Numbered from the stretch's first letter, positions 1 through 8,822 are shown. The stretch: 64,000 nt of DNA from Oceanospirillaceae bacterium (GCA_003521845.1 DPHB01000032.1:1-64000); one strand, 5' to 3'. Translations and numbers: made by a program. Notes: generated from the letters alone by a model not told the origin.

Positions 1-23
1 TCTACCGACTGAGCTATCCGGGC
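1..23 (-). tRNA. tRNA-Phe, 5' end only
   Basis: Read on the minus strand, these bases match the acceptor and D-arm start of bacterial tRNA-Phe (GCCCGGATAGCTCAGTCGG). The rest of the gene, including the anticodon, lies beyond the window, so the amino acid is inferred from the acceptor sequence. It follows yggX on the same strand. Confidence 0.75.
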
Positions 24-164
24 ACTATAGATTCAGCGATTTGCTGAAGAGTGCTGCTTTACGAAGGCCTTGGCCTGTACTCGTAAAGAGGGGCGTATTA
101 AACCCGTTTTCTTTTTTGCTGTCAACACTAAGTAGCTGAATTTGCTATTTATTAGGTGTTTTTT

Positions 165-437
165 TTATTTGCTGGGTGCTACGTAGCCTTCAGCGAGGTC
201 GTAGTCTTGCCCAGATAGGAATTTCTCCATTTCGCCTTGTAGGTAGGTGCGGCTTTCTGGGTCCATCATGTTTAGGTGTTTTTCGTTGATTAGCATGGTT
301 TGGTGGCTTAGCCATTCTTGCCATGCTTGTTTGGATACGTTGGCAAATAGTTCTTGGCCTTTTGGTCCAGGGTAAGGTGCACGGTCCATGGCTGGCATGT
401 CGGCTTGGTATTTGCGGCAGAATACGGTGTTGCTCAT
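165..437 (-). CDS. yggX: YggX family probable Fe(2+)-trafficking protein
   Basis: This is a 90-residue cytoplasmic protein of the YggX family, whose members protect iron-sulfur clusters from oxidation and are thought to help move ferrous iron. The family signature is clear: the start MSNTVFCRKY with the conserved Cys at residue 7, a central KQAWQEW block, and a C-terminal EMEKFL region. The length is normal for the family. It lies downstream of mutY on the same strand, a common gammaproteobacterial pairing, and the link makes sense because MutY carries a [4Fe-4S] cluster. The two genes are separated by 63 bases that hold a copy of a dispersed repeat. Confidence 0.95.
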   Translation of the reverse strand: MSNTVFCRKYQADMPAMDRAPYPGPKGQELFANVSKQAWQEWLSHQTMLINEKHLNMMDPESRTYLQGEMEKFLSGQDYDLAEGYVAPSK

Positions 438-467
438 TTGTATGTCTCTTTGGTTTGTCTAGAGGTT

Positions 468-491
468 GCTTCGCTGCGCTCGCAATGACGG
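468..491. repeat. 24-bp dispersed repeat, copy 1
   Basis: A 24-base segment between mutY and yggX, with core CGCTGCGCTCGCAATGACGG, is identical to 49453-49476. The core CTCGCAATGACG is the reverse complement of the units in the 28-bp tandem array at 49335-49418. It is a non-coding REP-like element. Confidence 0.7.
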
Positions 492-500
492 TTGTGTGGT

Positions 501-1541
501 TTAGGCCCAATACTGTAGCAGTATGTCTTTGATTGGGCTGGGTAGGCCTATTGTATCTATTTGCTCGGCTGCATACCACTTTACTAGAGGTGTTTCTTGT
601 ATGTGGCCATGGCTTGCAGGTAGTTCTGCGAGATGTGGATGGATAGTCAGCTTGTAGTGGCTAAAGGCATGTTTTACTTGCGGCAAGGTTTGCGTTGTTA
701 GGTTGATGCCTTGTAGTGCCAAGTGTTGTTGCATGGATTCTGCGTCGGCAAATTCTAACAGACTCCACAGGCCGCCCCAGATGCCTTTGTGGGGGCGCTG
801 GTGCAGTTGTATTTGTTGTTGCTGATTGGCAAGCAATAGTACCCATATTTGTTTTTGTGGGATTTCTTTTTTGGGTTTGCGTGTGGGCAGGTCTGCGACC
901 TTGTCTTGGGCTAGTGCTTGGCAGGTGTGCTGCATGGGGCAGGCTACGCACAGGGGCTTGTTACGCTTACAAAGGGTGGCGCCTAGGTCCATGATGGCTT
1001 GGGTGTAGTCGGCGTTGCGGTGCTTGGGTGTAAGTTTTTCGGCGAGTTGCCAAAGTTTGTTTTCTATAATTTTTTGCCCTGGCCAGCCTTCTATTCCATG
1101 TAAGCGTGTAAGTACTCGCTTTACGTTACCGTCAAGTATAGCGGCAGGATGATTGAAGGCTTGGCTAACTATGGCAGCAGCGGTGGAGCGCCCAATACCG
1201 GGCAAGTTGGCTAGTGAGGCGGTGTCGTTGGGGAACTCGCCGTTATGCTGTTCGGTTACGGCTTGGGCGCACTTGTGTAGGTTGCGGGCGCGCGTGTAGT
1301 AGCCAAGGCCTGTCCAAAGGGCCAGTACTTCGTCCACGTGGGCGCTGGCCAGGTCGGCTAAGGTGGGGAAGCGCGCGGTGAAGCGTTCGAAGTAGGGTAT
1401 GACTGTGGCCACTTGGGTTTGTTGCAGCATAATCTCGGACAGCCAAACGCGATAGGCATTGCGGTTATTTTGCCAGGGTAGGTTGTGGCGGCCATGGTCA
1501 TCGAACCAAGTGAGTAGTTGGTGGGCAAAGGTGTGGGTCAT
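501..1541 (-). CDS. mutY: A/G-specific adenine glycosylase MutY
   Basis: MutY removes adenine mispaired with 8-oxoguanine in base excision repair. At 346 residues it has the normal length. The helix-hairpin-helix glycosylase domain includes the catalytic Glu in SEIMLQQTQV (about residue 36), the LPGIGRSTA hairpin, and the catalytic Asp in ILDGNVKRVL. The four Cys of the [4Fe-4S] cluster follow as C-x6-C-x2-C-x5-C (CKRNKPLC...C..C). The C-terminal third is the NUDIX-like domain that recognises 8-oxoG (RPHKGIWGGLW). It is transcribed towards yggX. Confidence 0.97.
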   Translation of the reverse strand: MTHTFAHQLLTWFDDHGRHNLPWQNNRNAYRVWLSEIMLQQTQVATVIPYFERFTARFPTLADLASAHVDEVLALWTGLGYYTRARNLHKCAQAVTEQHNGEFPNDTASLANLPGIGRSTAAAIVSQAFNHPAAILDGNVKRVLTRLHGIEGWPGQKIIENKLWQLAEKLTPKHRNADYTQAIMDLGATLCKRNKPLCVACPMQHTCQALAQDKVADLPTRKPKKEIPQKQIWVLLLANQQQQIQLHQRPHKGIWGGLWSLLEFADAESMQQHLALQGINLTTQTLPQVKHAFSHYKLTIHPHLAELPASHGHIQETPLVKWYAAEQIDTIGLPSPIKDILLQYWA

Positions 1542-1637
1542 GATGTGCTTGGGTTGGGATTGTTGGTGGCTATTATAGCGAGTTATTGGGGTGGGCGTGA
1601 GGGGGATTTGAGTGTGGCTGTGTATAGGTTATTGCCG

Positions 1638-1643
1638 TATAAT
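1638..1643 (+). promoter_or_regulatory. Likely -10 box of the his promoter
   Basis: A TATAAT hexamer lies about 40 bases before hisB. A weak -35 (TGGCTG, 1615-1620) sits 17 bases upstream. An AGGAG ribosome binding site at 1674-1678 fixes the hisB start at 1685. No his attenuator peptide is seen in this short leader. Confidence 0.5.
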
Positions 1644-1684
1644 TATGGCTAGACTATATACTTAACTCTATGCAGGAGTAGCCC

Positions 1685-2278
1685 ATGACGGCTCGTATCG
1701 CTACGGTGGAACGCAACACCCTAGAAACGCAAATTAAAGTGTCTATCAATCTAGATGGCACTGGTGAATTTAACTGTGAAACTGGCTTACCATTTTTGGA
1801 TCATATGCTAGATCAGGTGGCACGTCATGGTTTGATTGACCTGGATATTAACGCCGTAGGCGACTTGCATATTGACGCTCACCATACAGTAGAAGATTTG
1901 GGTATTACCTTGGGCATGGCTGTGGCCGAAGCCGCCGGTGATAAGAAGGGTATGACGCGTTATGGTCACGCTTATGTGCCTTTAGATGAAGCTTTGTCGC
2001 GCGTTGTGTTGGACTTCTCTGGTCGTCCAGGGTTAAGCCACAATGTGGATTACACGCGCGGTCGTGTGGGTAGTTTTGATGTGGATTTGTTTGATGAATT
2101 TTTCCACGGTTTTGTGAATCACGCTAAGGTGACTTTGCACATTGATAATATTCGTGGCAAAAATACTCACCACCAAGCTGAGACGGTATTTAAGGCCTTT
2201 GGTCGTGCTTTGCGCATGGCTTTGTCCGCCGACCCGCGCATGGCCGGCATGATTCCTTCTACTAAAGGTAGCTTATAA
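1685..2278 (+). CDS. hisB: Imidazoleglycerol-phosphate dehydratase HisB
   Basis: HisB dehydrates imidazole glycerol phosphate to imidazole acetol phosphate in histidine synthesis. At 197 residues it is the monofunctional form, without the histidinol-phosphatase domain found in enteric HisB. The metal-binding motifs HHTVEDLGI and HHQAETVFKAFGRAL are present, and the C-terminus ends in the usual IPSTKGSL. AGGAG lies six bases before the ATG. It is the first gene of a tight hisB-hisH-hisF unit; hisH starts six bases after its stop codon. Confidence 0.97.
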   Translation: MTARIATVERNTLETQIKVSINLDGTGEFNCETGLPFLDHMLDQVARHGLIDLDINAVGDLHIDAHHTVEDLGITLGMAVAEAAGDKKGMTRYGHAYVPLDEALSRVVLDFSGRPGLSHNVDYTRGRVGSFDVDLFDEFFHGFVNHAKVTLHIDNIRGKNTHHQAETVFKAFGRALRMALSADPRMAGMIPSTKGSL

Positions 2279-2284
2279 GTCACT

Positions 2285-2923
2285 ATGAACACTATTGCTG
2301 TTATTGATTATGGCATGGGCAATTTGCACTCGGCCTCTAAGGCCTTAGAGCATGTGGCGCCTGATGCCAAAGTAATCGTTACCAATGATCCGCAAATTAT
2401 CGCCGACAGCGATCGGGTTGTGCTGCCTGGTGTAGGCGCTATTCGTGATTGTATCGCCGAAATGAAACACTGCGGTGTGGACAAGATTGTGGCCGATACC
2501 TTGGGTACCAAGCCCATGCTGGGTATCTGTGTGGGCATGCAAGCACTGATGCAGCATTCTAGCGAAAATGGTGGTATTGATTGTTTGGGGCATTTACCTG
2601 GTGAAGTGTCCTTCTTTGGTGACCAGCCAAGTGTTAATGCCGAACATTTAAAAGTACCCCATATGGGTTGGAATCAGGTACAGCAGATTGATCACCCCTT
2701 GTGGGCGGGTATTGATGACATGAGCCGTTTTTACTTTGTGCATAGCTATTTTGTGCGCACGCAAGCTCGTGACATGGTTGTTGGCACTTGCCAGTATGGT
2801 GTGGAGTTTGATGTTGCTTTAGCTCAGCCTAACTTGTTTGCTGTGCAGTTCCACCCAGAAAAAAGCCATACGGCAGGTTTGCAGCTGTTGAAGAATTTTG
2901 TGCAATGGGACGGTAGTTTATAA
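2285..2923 (+). CDS. hisH: Imidazole glycerol phosphate synthase, glutaminase subunit HisH
   Basis: HisH hydrolyses glutamine and channels ammonia to HisF. The 212-residue protein is a class I glutamine amidotransferase: the oxyanion segment PGVGAI, the catalytic Cys in LGICVGMQ, and the catalytic His-Glu pair in QFHPEKS are all visible. Its stop codon overlaps the hisF start (TAATG), which suggests translational coupling of the two subunits. In most proteobacterial his clusters hisA lies between hisH and hisF; here there is no room for it. Confidence 0.97.
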   Translation: MNTIAVIDYGMGNLHSASKALEHVAPDAKVIVTNDPQIIADSDRVVLPGVGAIRDCIAEMKHCGVDKIVADTLGTKPMLGICVGMQALMQHSSENGGIDCLGHLPGEVSFFGDQPSVNAEHLKVPHMGWNQVQQIDHPLWAGIDDMSRFYFVHSYFVRTQARDMVVGTCQYGVEFDVALAQPNLFAVQFHPEKSHTAGLQLLKNFVQWDGSL

Positions 2924-3699
2924 TGGCTTTGGCAAAACGTATTATCCCTTGTTTGGATGTAGAAAACGGTCGCGTTGTTAAAGGCGTGCAGTTTGTTGAT
3001 ATCCGTGACGCCGGCGACCCTGTTGAAGTAGCCAAGCGCTATGATGAGCAAGGTGCCGATGAAATTACCTTTTTGGACATTGGTGCTACCCACGAAAACC
3101 GTGACACTATGGTGCACACCGTAGAAAGCATGGCTAGCCAGGTGTTTATACCTCTAACGGTAGGTGGCGGTATTCGCACCTGCGAAGATATACGCCGCAT
3201 GCTTAATGCGGGTGCTGATAAGGTAAGTATTAACTCCGCGGCGGTGTTTAACCCCGATTTTGTACGCCAAGCGGCCGAGCGCTTCGGTTCGCAGTGTATT
3301 GTTGTGGCTATTGATGCCAAGTCCGTTAGCCAGCCAGGTGAAGCGCCACGTTGGGAGATCTTTACCCATGGTGGCCGTAAGCCAACGGGTATAGATGCCG
3401 TTGAATGGGCAGTAAAAATGACCGAGCTTGGTGCTGGTGAAATATTGCTGACTAGTATGGATCAAGATGGCGTTAAAAACGGTTATGACCTTGGTGTAAC
3501 CCGTGCCATTAGTGATGCCGTAAAGGTGCCTGTTATCGCTTCTGGTGGTGTGGGTAACTTGGATCACTTGGTAGATGGTGTGCTAGAAGGCGGTGCTGAT
3601 GCCGTGCTGGCTGCAAGTATCTTTCACTTCAATGAATATACCGTGCCCGAAGCCAAAGAGTATATGGCGCAGCGCGGTATTGAGATGCGTATAGAATAA
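2923..3699 (+). CDS. hisF: Imidazole glycerol phosphate synthase, cyclase subunit HisF
   Basis: HisF uses ammonia from HisH to convert PRFAR to imidazole glycerol phosphate and AICAR. The 258-residue (beta/alpha)8 barrel has the N-terminal catalytic Asp in PCLDVENGRVVKG, the second catalytic Asp in VVAIDAKS, and phosphate-binding loops TVGGGI and IASGGVG. The start overlaps the hisH stop by one base. It is a true HisF and not HisA: it has the HisF insert around THGGRKPTGIDAVEW. A pair of hairpin repeats follows directly. Confidence 0.97.
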   Translation: MALAKRIIPCLDVENGRVVKGVQFVDIRDAGDPVEVAKRYDEQGADEITFLDIGATHENRDTMVHTVESMASQVFIPLTVGGGIRTCEDIRRMLNAGADKVSINSAAVFNPDFVRQAAERFGSQCIVVAIDAKSVSQPGEAPRWEIFTHGGRKPTGIDAVEWAVKMTELGAGEILLTSMDQDGVKNGYDLGVTRAISDAVKVPVIASGGVGNLDHLVDGVLEGGADAVLAASIFHFNEYTVPEAKEYMAQRGIEMRIE

Positions 3700-3700
3700 C

Positions 3701-3797
3701 GGTACAGGCACTTTTGCTGCGCAAAAAAGCCAGTCCCTAGGGGTTGGGCTCTAGTATAACGGGACAGGTACTTTCCCTGCGGGAAAAAGCCAGTCCC
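3701..3797. repeat. Two tandem copies of a 37-bp hairpin repeat
   Basis: Two direct copies (3701-3737 and 3761-3797) of a unit that begins GGGACAGGYACTTT (GGTACAGG in copy 1) and ends AAAAAGCCAGTCCC. The ends of each unit pair with each other almost perfectly, and the middle adds a second small stem. They fill the gap between convergent hisF and the gene at 3804. Other copies are at 10155, 10214, 21294, 21345 and 45403. Confidence 0.85.
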
Positions 3798-3803
3798 TGG
3801 GGT

Positions 3804-4601
3804 TTATTTGAGTTGTACTGGGGGGCGTTGATGCTGGTGCTCTAGGTCATACAACAAGGCCGAAGCCGATACTAGGCGAATGCCCATTTCGTCCAGCTTG
3901 GGCAGATTGTCACTTAAGAACTTAATCGAAGCTGGGTAGGTGTGGCCGATCAAAATCACTGAACCATAGCCCTGGGCGATACGTAGTGCCTGATCAAACT
4001 GCTTCTGTAGGGCTTCTGGCGCCAGATCATTGTCCAAAAATACATCCCTAGATTGGCTGGCAATGTTGTGTTCTTGCGCTTGTTTCAAGGCCTGGCTTTT
4101 GGCGCTGGTGCGGCTGTCGATAAAGAATAAGCCTTGGCCAGCAACGACGTCCATAGTCCAGCGCATGGGCTGAATTTTTTCTGTTAGTGCGCTACCCATG
4201 TGATTATTAATACCTTCAACATGGGGGATGCTGGCTATGCCTTGCTGCAAGGTTTGTTTAAATTTGGCTTCGCTCATATGACTGGTAAGGCCGCCAGGGC
4301 CAAGGCGCATGCCGGCATGGTTTTCCATCGGCGCATGCAGCATGATTTCTTTGCCTAACTGATGCCCAGCCTGGGCTAGGCGTGGCCCAAAGGGGGTATG
4401 GGGCATGATAGCTAGGGTGACCGGGCCGGGTAGGTGTACGGCGGCCAAGCCCTTTTTTAGATTGTCGCCTAGGTCGTCAATAATCACCACCATGGCTGGC
4501 TGTGGCTCTTCTTCAGCGCTGGCAAAGTGGCTGAATACAGCTAGCACTAAGAGGGCGAGGCTGGCTAAGGAAAATATAGCGGATGAAAAGATCTTGTGCA
4601 T
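3804..4601 (-). CDS. Divergent polysaccharide deacetylase family protein (YibQ type)
   Basis: A 265-residue exported protein with an N-terminal hydrophobic signal (residues 8-28, ending FASAEE). The fold is that of the divergent polysaccharide deacetylase family, with MVVIIDDLGDN at the first strand and conserved blocks LAIMPHTPFG, EIMLHAPME and FFIDSRTSA. The exact enzymatic role of this family is not established. It is the last gene of a minus-strand run gpmI-envC-ctpA-this gene, seven bases after ctpA; the same order occurs in pseudomonads and vibrios. A periplasmic role connected with the cell wall is inferred from that company. Confidence 0.9.
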   Translation of the reverse strand: MHKIFSSAIFSLASLALLVLAVFSHFASAEEEPQPAMVVIIDDLGDNLKKGLAAVHLPGPVTLAIMPHTPFGPRLAQAGHQLGKEIMLHAPMENHAGMRLGPGGLTSHMSEAKFKQTLQQGIASIPHVEGINNHMGSALTEKIQPMRWTMDVVAGQGLFFIDSRTSAKSQALKQAQEHNIASQSRDVFLDNDLAPEALQKQFDQALRIAQGYGSVILIGHTYPASIKFLSDNLPKLDEMGIRLVSASALLYDLEHQHQRPPVQLK

Positions 4602-4608
4602 GCAGGGA

Positions 4609-5781
4609 TTATAGCCGTTTTTGTAGCAAGGTGATGGCCTGTTGCAAAATTTCTTTGCTCTTTTCTATGTTGTCCAGTTGCTCTGCTTGCGCTGCACTTA
4701 CACTCAGTTTGTGGTCTGGCACTATGCCGTTGTTATTTAAGTTGCGGCCCTTGGGGGTGTAATAGTAGGCGGTGGTTAGTTTGATGCTACGCTCTGCGTC
4801 TAGGGCGATAACAGATTGTACAGAGCCTTTGCCAAAGCTTTGCTGTCCTGCAAGGTGTGCGCGTTGGTTTTCTTGTAGGGCTGCCGCCACTATTTCTGCT
4901 GCCGAAGCGCTACCGCGGTTTATTAGCACTAGGGTTGGCATGCCCTGGCTAGGGTCGAGCGGATCGGCTTCATAGATCATATTGCCGGCTTCTTGGCGGC
5001 CGCGGGTGGTAACAATAATGCCTTTTTCTAGGAAAGCATCTGCCACGGCTGCGCCACTGTTAATGAGTCCGCCTGGGTTGTTGCGCAGGTCCAGCAGCCA
5101 AGCTTCGGCGCCTTGTCCTTTTAGGTCTTGCATTTGTGCAATCAGTTCTGCTGCGGTGCGTTCTTGAAATCGGCTGATGCGTAGGTAGCCTATAGTGCCT
5201 GCCATCATTTCTGCGCGCACGCTAGGCATGTTGATGTGTTCGCGTTGCATGCTTAGGGTGAGCTCTTCGCCGTGGCGCAGTATGCTCAGGCTCACTTTGG
5301 AGCCCGCAGGGCCGGTAATAAGTTGCCCAATAGCCGTGCTGTCTAGGCCTTTTACGTGCTTGCCGTTGATATGAGTTATCCAGTCACCGGTTTGTATGCC
5401 GGCGCGTAATGCTGGGCTGCCATCTATAGGGGTGATAACTAGAATATGATGGCCGGCTGGTTCTATTTCTATGCCAATGCCAACATAGGAGCCGCTAGTC
5501 GATTCTTCTAGGGCGCGTGTTGCCTTGGCATCCAAGAAGGCGGAGTAAGGGTCTAGTTTGAGCATCAGGCCTTGTAACGCCAAAGTCAGTAACTCTTCAT
5601 CGCTGTGGGGCTCAACATGCTCGGTTCGCACGCGTTCATAGACGCTAACAAAATCTTGCAAGGCTTGTAGTGGTACGGCAGGAGGAGGGGTGGATTCTGC
5701 TTGGGCAGGTAGGGATAGGCTGATCAAACTCGCTATGCATAGGCTGCATGTTAAAAATAGAGGGCTTAGCTGTCGCTGCAT
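4609..5781 (-). CDS. ctpA: S41 family C-terminal processing protease CtpA
   Basis: A 390-residue periplasmic serine protease with a signal peptide (to about residue 28, LPAQAES). A PDZ domain follows (GIGIEIE...SPALRAGIQTGDWITHINGK), then the S41 catalytic domain with the Ser in NRGSASAAEI and the Lys in QSFGKGSV. Family members trim the C-termini of envelope proteins; in Pseudomonas CtpA degrades cell-wall hydrolases. It lies 24 bases after envC, a regulator of such hydrolases, so a shared role in cell-wall turnover is likely. Confidence 0.95.
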   Translation of the reverse strand: MQRQLSPLFLTCSLCIASLISLSLPAQAESTPPPAVPLQALQDFVSVYERVRTEHVEPHSDEELLTLALQGLMLKLDPYSAFLDAKATRALEESTSGSYVGIGIEIEPAGHHILVITPIDGSPALRAGIQTGDWITHINGKHVKGLDSTAIGQLITGPAGSKVSLSILRHGEELTLSMQREHINMPSVRAEMMAGTIGYLRISRFQERTAAELIAQMQDLKGQGAEAWLLDLRNNPGGLINSGAAVADAFLEKGIIVTTRGRQEAGNMIYEADPLDPSQGMPTLVLINRGSASAAEIVAAALQENQRAHLAGQQSFGKGSVQSVIALDAERSIKLTTAYYYTPKGRNLNNNGIVPDHKLSVSAAQAEQLDNIEKSKEILQQAITLLQKRL

Positions 5782-5805
5782 GTTGTTGGCATCCTGCTCG
5801 GTGAA

Positions 5806-7029
5806 TTAGCGGCTTAACCAGTGGCGCGGGTTTTGTGGTTGCCCTGCTTTGCGTATGGAAAAGTACAGGGCCTCAAATTGTTGGCCGCCGGTTTTGCCGC
5901 TATTGGCAATAAGTTCGCCCGCCACTACCTTATCACCAACTTCTTTATAAAGGGACTGGTTTTGGCCATATAGGGTCAAATAGCTGTCACCATGATCAAT
6001 GATAATAAGTAGGCCGTAGCCTTTTAGCCAGTTGGCAAACACCACTTGTCCATCATGCACCGCTTGTACGGAACTACCTGCCTTGGCTTTGATCAACCAG
6101 CCGTTTTCGCTGAGTGGAAAGTCATCTTGCTGGGTGCCAAAGCGGTTGAGAATCGTGCCATGCAAAGGCCAGTTAAGTTTGCCTTGGCGTGCCACAAAGG
6201 GTAGGCCTTGGTTTTTCAATTGGGCTTTTTTAAGGGCTATTTCTAGCTGTTCTAATAGGTCTTGAATCTGTTCTTTGGCGGCGTTGCTATCAGACAATTT
6301 GCGTGTTTTAGATTGGCGTTGCTGGTGTAATTTACTTGCCGCATTTTGCTGTTGTTGGCGAGCTTGTACTAGCTTGTCTTCCTGTTGCTGAAGTTCGGCT
6401 AGCTCTTGTTGCAAAGCTAGCTCATTGTCGGCCTGTTGTTGCTGTACTTGGTTTAAAGATTCAAGGCTGTTGCGATAGGCAGCTAGCTGCTCTGCCTGGG
6501 CCTGATGCAGGTAACGAAAGTAAGCCATCATGCGGCTAGCATCGGCGGCGTCGGTCAATGAAAACAGTAGGCCGCTTTGCTGCCGTTGCTGCATTTGGTA
6601 TTGCTGGCGAATGTGTCCGGCCAGGGCTACCTCTTGTTCAAATAAACTGTCTTGTAGTTGGCTGGCTTGCTCTTGTAGCGCTTGGCCATCCTTGCGCAGT
6701 TTATCAAGAGCGGCTTGGCGGTGGCTCATTTGTTTGCTAAGGCTACTGATCTGCCGTTCGCTGTTGGCCAGTTCTTGATTGAGTGTGGAGGCTTTTAGCT
6801 GCGACTTTTTGAGCCAGCTTTGTAGGTTTTTGATGTCACCTTGCAAGGCTTGCATGCGTTGTTCCAGTTGCGCTTGTTCGGCGCTACTGGTTTGGATAGC
6901 CGCAGTGGCTGTTGTGGTCAGCAAAGCAGAACCTAGCAACACCAAAGCTACGATGCTTGTGCCTAGGCGCGTGCCCGCCAATCTAGCCAGGTTATATAGA
7001 CAAAATTGGGGGCTCGTTGTGCCGCGCAT
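5806..7029 (-). CDS. envC: Murein hydrolase activator EnvC
   Basis: A 407-residue envelope protein. An N-terminal signal segment (about residues 20-43) is followed by a long Gln/Leu-rich coiled coil (about 50-265) and a C-terminal LytM/M23 domain (about 280-407). The metal ligands of active M23 peptidases are absent: the first His position reads NRFGTQQDD and the last HxH reads LYFSI. This is typical of EnvC, which activates the amidases AmiA/AmiB at the septum and does not cut peptidoglycan itself. It starts eight bases after gpmI ends and precedes ctpA. Confidence 0.93.
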   Translation of the reverse strand: MRGTTSPQFCLYNLARLAGTRLGTSIVALVLLGSALLTTTATAAIQTSSAEQAQLEQRMQALQGDIKNLQSWLKKSQLKASTLNQELANSERQISSLSKQMSHRQAALDKLRKDGQALQEQASQLQDSLFEQEVALAGHIRQQYQMQQRQQSGLLFSLTDAADASRMMAYFRYLHQAQAEQLAAYRNSLESLNQVQQQQADNELALQQELAELQQQEDKLVQARQQQQNAASKLHQQRQSKTRKLSDSNAAKEQIQDLLEQLEIALKKAQLKNQGLPFVARQGKLNWPLHGTILNRFGTQQDDFPLSENGWLIKAKAGSSVQAVHDGQVVFANWLKGYGLLIIIDHGDSYLTLYGQNQSLYKEVGDKVVAGELIANSGKTGGQQFEALYFSIRKAGQPQNPRHWLSR

Positions 7030-7037
7030 CAGGGGCT

Positions 7038-8597
7038 TTATACGTTGCTTAGCAACGACTGTCCGGTCATTTCAGTAGGTTGCTCCAGCCCCATCATATG
7101 CAACAAGGTAGGTGCAATATCGGCCAGTACGCCAGCTTGTAACTGGCGTGTTGCCGTTGCGGCGCTGGCATTGCTTACGTATACCAAAGGTACAGGCCAG
7201 GCGGTGTGCGCCGTGTGCGGCTGCCCTGTGGTGGGGTTTTGCATGAGTTCTACGTTGCCGTGATCGGCCGTTACCAAGGCTTCGCCACCAACGGTATTGA
7301 GGGCATCAATAACCCGGTGCAGGCAGCCGTCTACGGCTTCAACAGCGGCCACAGCGGCGTCAAATTTGCCGGTGTGGCCAACCATGTCAGCGTTGGCAAA
7401 GTTGCATACAATCAGGTCATAGGTGCCGGATGCAATGGCGGCCACTAGTTTGTCGGTCACTTCAGGGGCGCTCATTTCAGGTTGCAGATCATAGGTGGCA
7501 ACGTTGGGTGAGGCAATCAGTTCACGGGTTTCGCCGCTGTATAGGGCCTCTTGGCCGCCACTGAAGAAGAAGGTGACGTGGGCGTACTTTTCTGTTTCTG
7601 CGATGCGCAGTTGCTGCATGCCTTGGTTGGCAATGACTTCGCCTAGGTCATTGGCAATAGCCTGAGGAGGGAAGGCGCAAACGCATACTTTGCCTAGGTC
7701 GGCACTGTATTCTGTGAGCATGACATAATCGGCCAGCTGCACAGGCTCGCCGAGGTCAAAGCCATCGAAACCGGGTTCGACAAATGCACGTGTCATTTGG
7801 CGTGAGCGGTCCGGACGGAAGTTCATGCAAATAATGGCATCGCCATGGTTGATGGTGGATGCTGTGCGGTTTTCGTCAAGTATCACGCAGGGGGCTACAA
7901 ATTCGTCGTTTTCGTCACGCGCATACGCCGCGGCAAGGGCCGCTTGTGCGTTATCATAAGTGTAGGCAGCTTGGCCGTGGCGCATGGCGTTGTACGCAGG
8001 CTCTACGCGTTCCCAGCGCTGGTCTCGGTCCATAGCGTAATAACGGCCACTGAGGCTACCAATACGGCCGCCTACTGCGGCAAGAGCGGCTTCTATTTTG
8101 GCTAAAAAGGGTTCTGCCGAACGCGGGGGCGTGTCGCGGCCATCTAACCAGGCATGTAAGACAATATTGTTTGCGCCACGTTGTTTGGCCATGCGGCAGG
8201 CCGCAATAATGTGGTCTTGGTGGCTATGTACGCCGCCATCGGATAGCAGGCCGCAGATATGGACGCTACCGTTGTTGGCAATGGCTTTGTCCATGGCATT
8301 AGCGATGACCTGGTTGTCAAAAAAGTCGCCATCCACAATGGCTTTACCAATGCGGGTAAAGTTTTGATACACAATGCGGCCAGCGCCGATGTTCATATGA
8401 CCTACTTCTGAGTTGCCCATTTGTCCATCTGGCAAGCCAACATCTGGCCCGGCTGTGCCTACTAGGGTATGTGAGTACTGGTCTAGCATGCGGTCCCAAG
8501 TAGGGGTGTTGGCGGCTTTGATGGCATTGGAGGCAGAGCTTTCACTTTGGCCCCAACCATCAAGAATGATGAGGGCTTTGGTTGCTTTTTTGGTCAT
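7038..8597 (-). CDS. gpmI: 2,3-bisphosphoglycerate-independent phosphoglycerate mutase
   Basis: GpmI interconverts 3- and 2-phosphoglycerate in glycolysis and gluconeogenesis using two manganese ions. At 519 residues it has the usual length. The alkaline-phosphatase-like metal site is seen in ALIILDGWG, the phosphorylated Ser in GQMGNSEVGH, and later metal ligands in NFANADMVGHTG and VTADHGN. It is the first gene of the run gpmI-envC-ctpA-deacetylase-like gene and diverges from the rhodanese gene. Confidence 0.97.
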   Translation of the reverse strand: MTKKATKALIILDGWGQSESSASNAIKAANTPTWDRMLDQYSHTLVGTAGPDVGLPDGQMGNSEVGHMNIGAGRIVYQNFTRIGKAIVDGDFFDNQVIANAMDKAIANNGSVHICGLLSDGGVHSHQDHIIAACRMAKQRGANNIVLHAWLDGRDTPPRSAEPFLAKIEAALAAVGGRIGSLSGRYYAMDRDQRWERVEPAYNAMRHGQAAYTYDNAQAALAAAYARDENDEFVAPCVILDENRTASTINHGDAIICMNFRPDRSRQMTRAFVEPGFDGFDLGEPVQLADYVMLTEYSADLGKVCVCAFPPQAIANDLGEVIANQGMQQLRIAETEKYAHVTFFFSGGQEALYSGETRELIASPNVATYDLQPEMSAPEVTDKLVAAIASGTYDLIVCNFANADMVGHTGKFDAAVAAVEAVDGCLHRVIDALNTVGGEALVTADHGNVELMQNPTTGQPHTAHTAWPVPLVYVSNASAATATRQLQAGVLADIAPTLLHMMGLEQPTEMTGQSLLSNV

Positions 8598-8816
8598 GGG
8601 TCTCAGGTAGCGTCTCGGGTAGAGTGGATGAGTGCTGCAATCAGCATAAATTTAGGCTTGATATTTTACCATCGTGCCCCCAATTAAGCCATGTTGAGGG
8701 AGTTGAATTGGGCTTTTGGCCTGCTTCTTAGCGCACTATTAGTTGTCATGCTATTTCAGAGTCGCAAAATTCATTATATAACTGTGATGGCGCGGTTTTA
8801 AAGGCGGCAGATTGTG

Positions 8817-8822
8817 TATAAT
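8817..8822 (+). promoter_or_regulatory. Likely -10 box for the rhodanese-grxC-secB unit
   Basis: TATAAT lies in the 300-base divergent gap between gpmI and the rhodanese gene, about 75 bases before that gene. No good -35 is seen (GGTTTT at the right distance). The rest of the gap is AT-rich with no further recognisable signal. Confidence 0.4.

Noticed and set aside
190..579. Open frame of 129 codons opposite the mutY/yggX region
   Set aside because: It overlaps yggX and the end of mutY in another frame and has no family features; it is a shadow frame.
5806..7029. EnvC as an active M23 peptidase
   Set aside because: The zinc-binding His/Asp residues are missing, as expected for an amidase activator.
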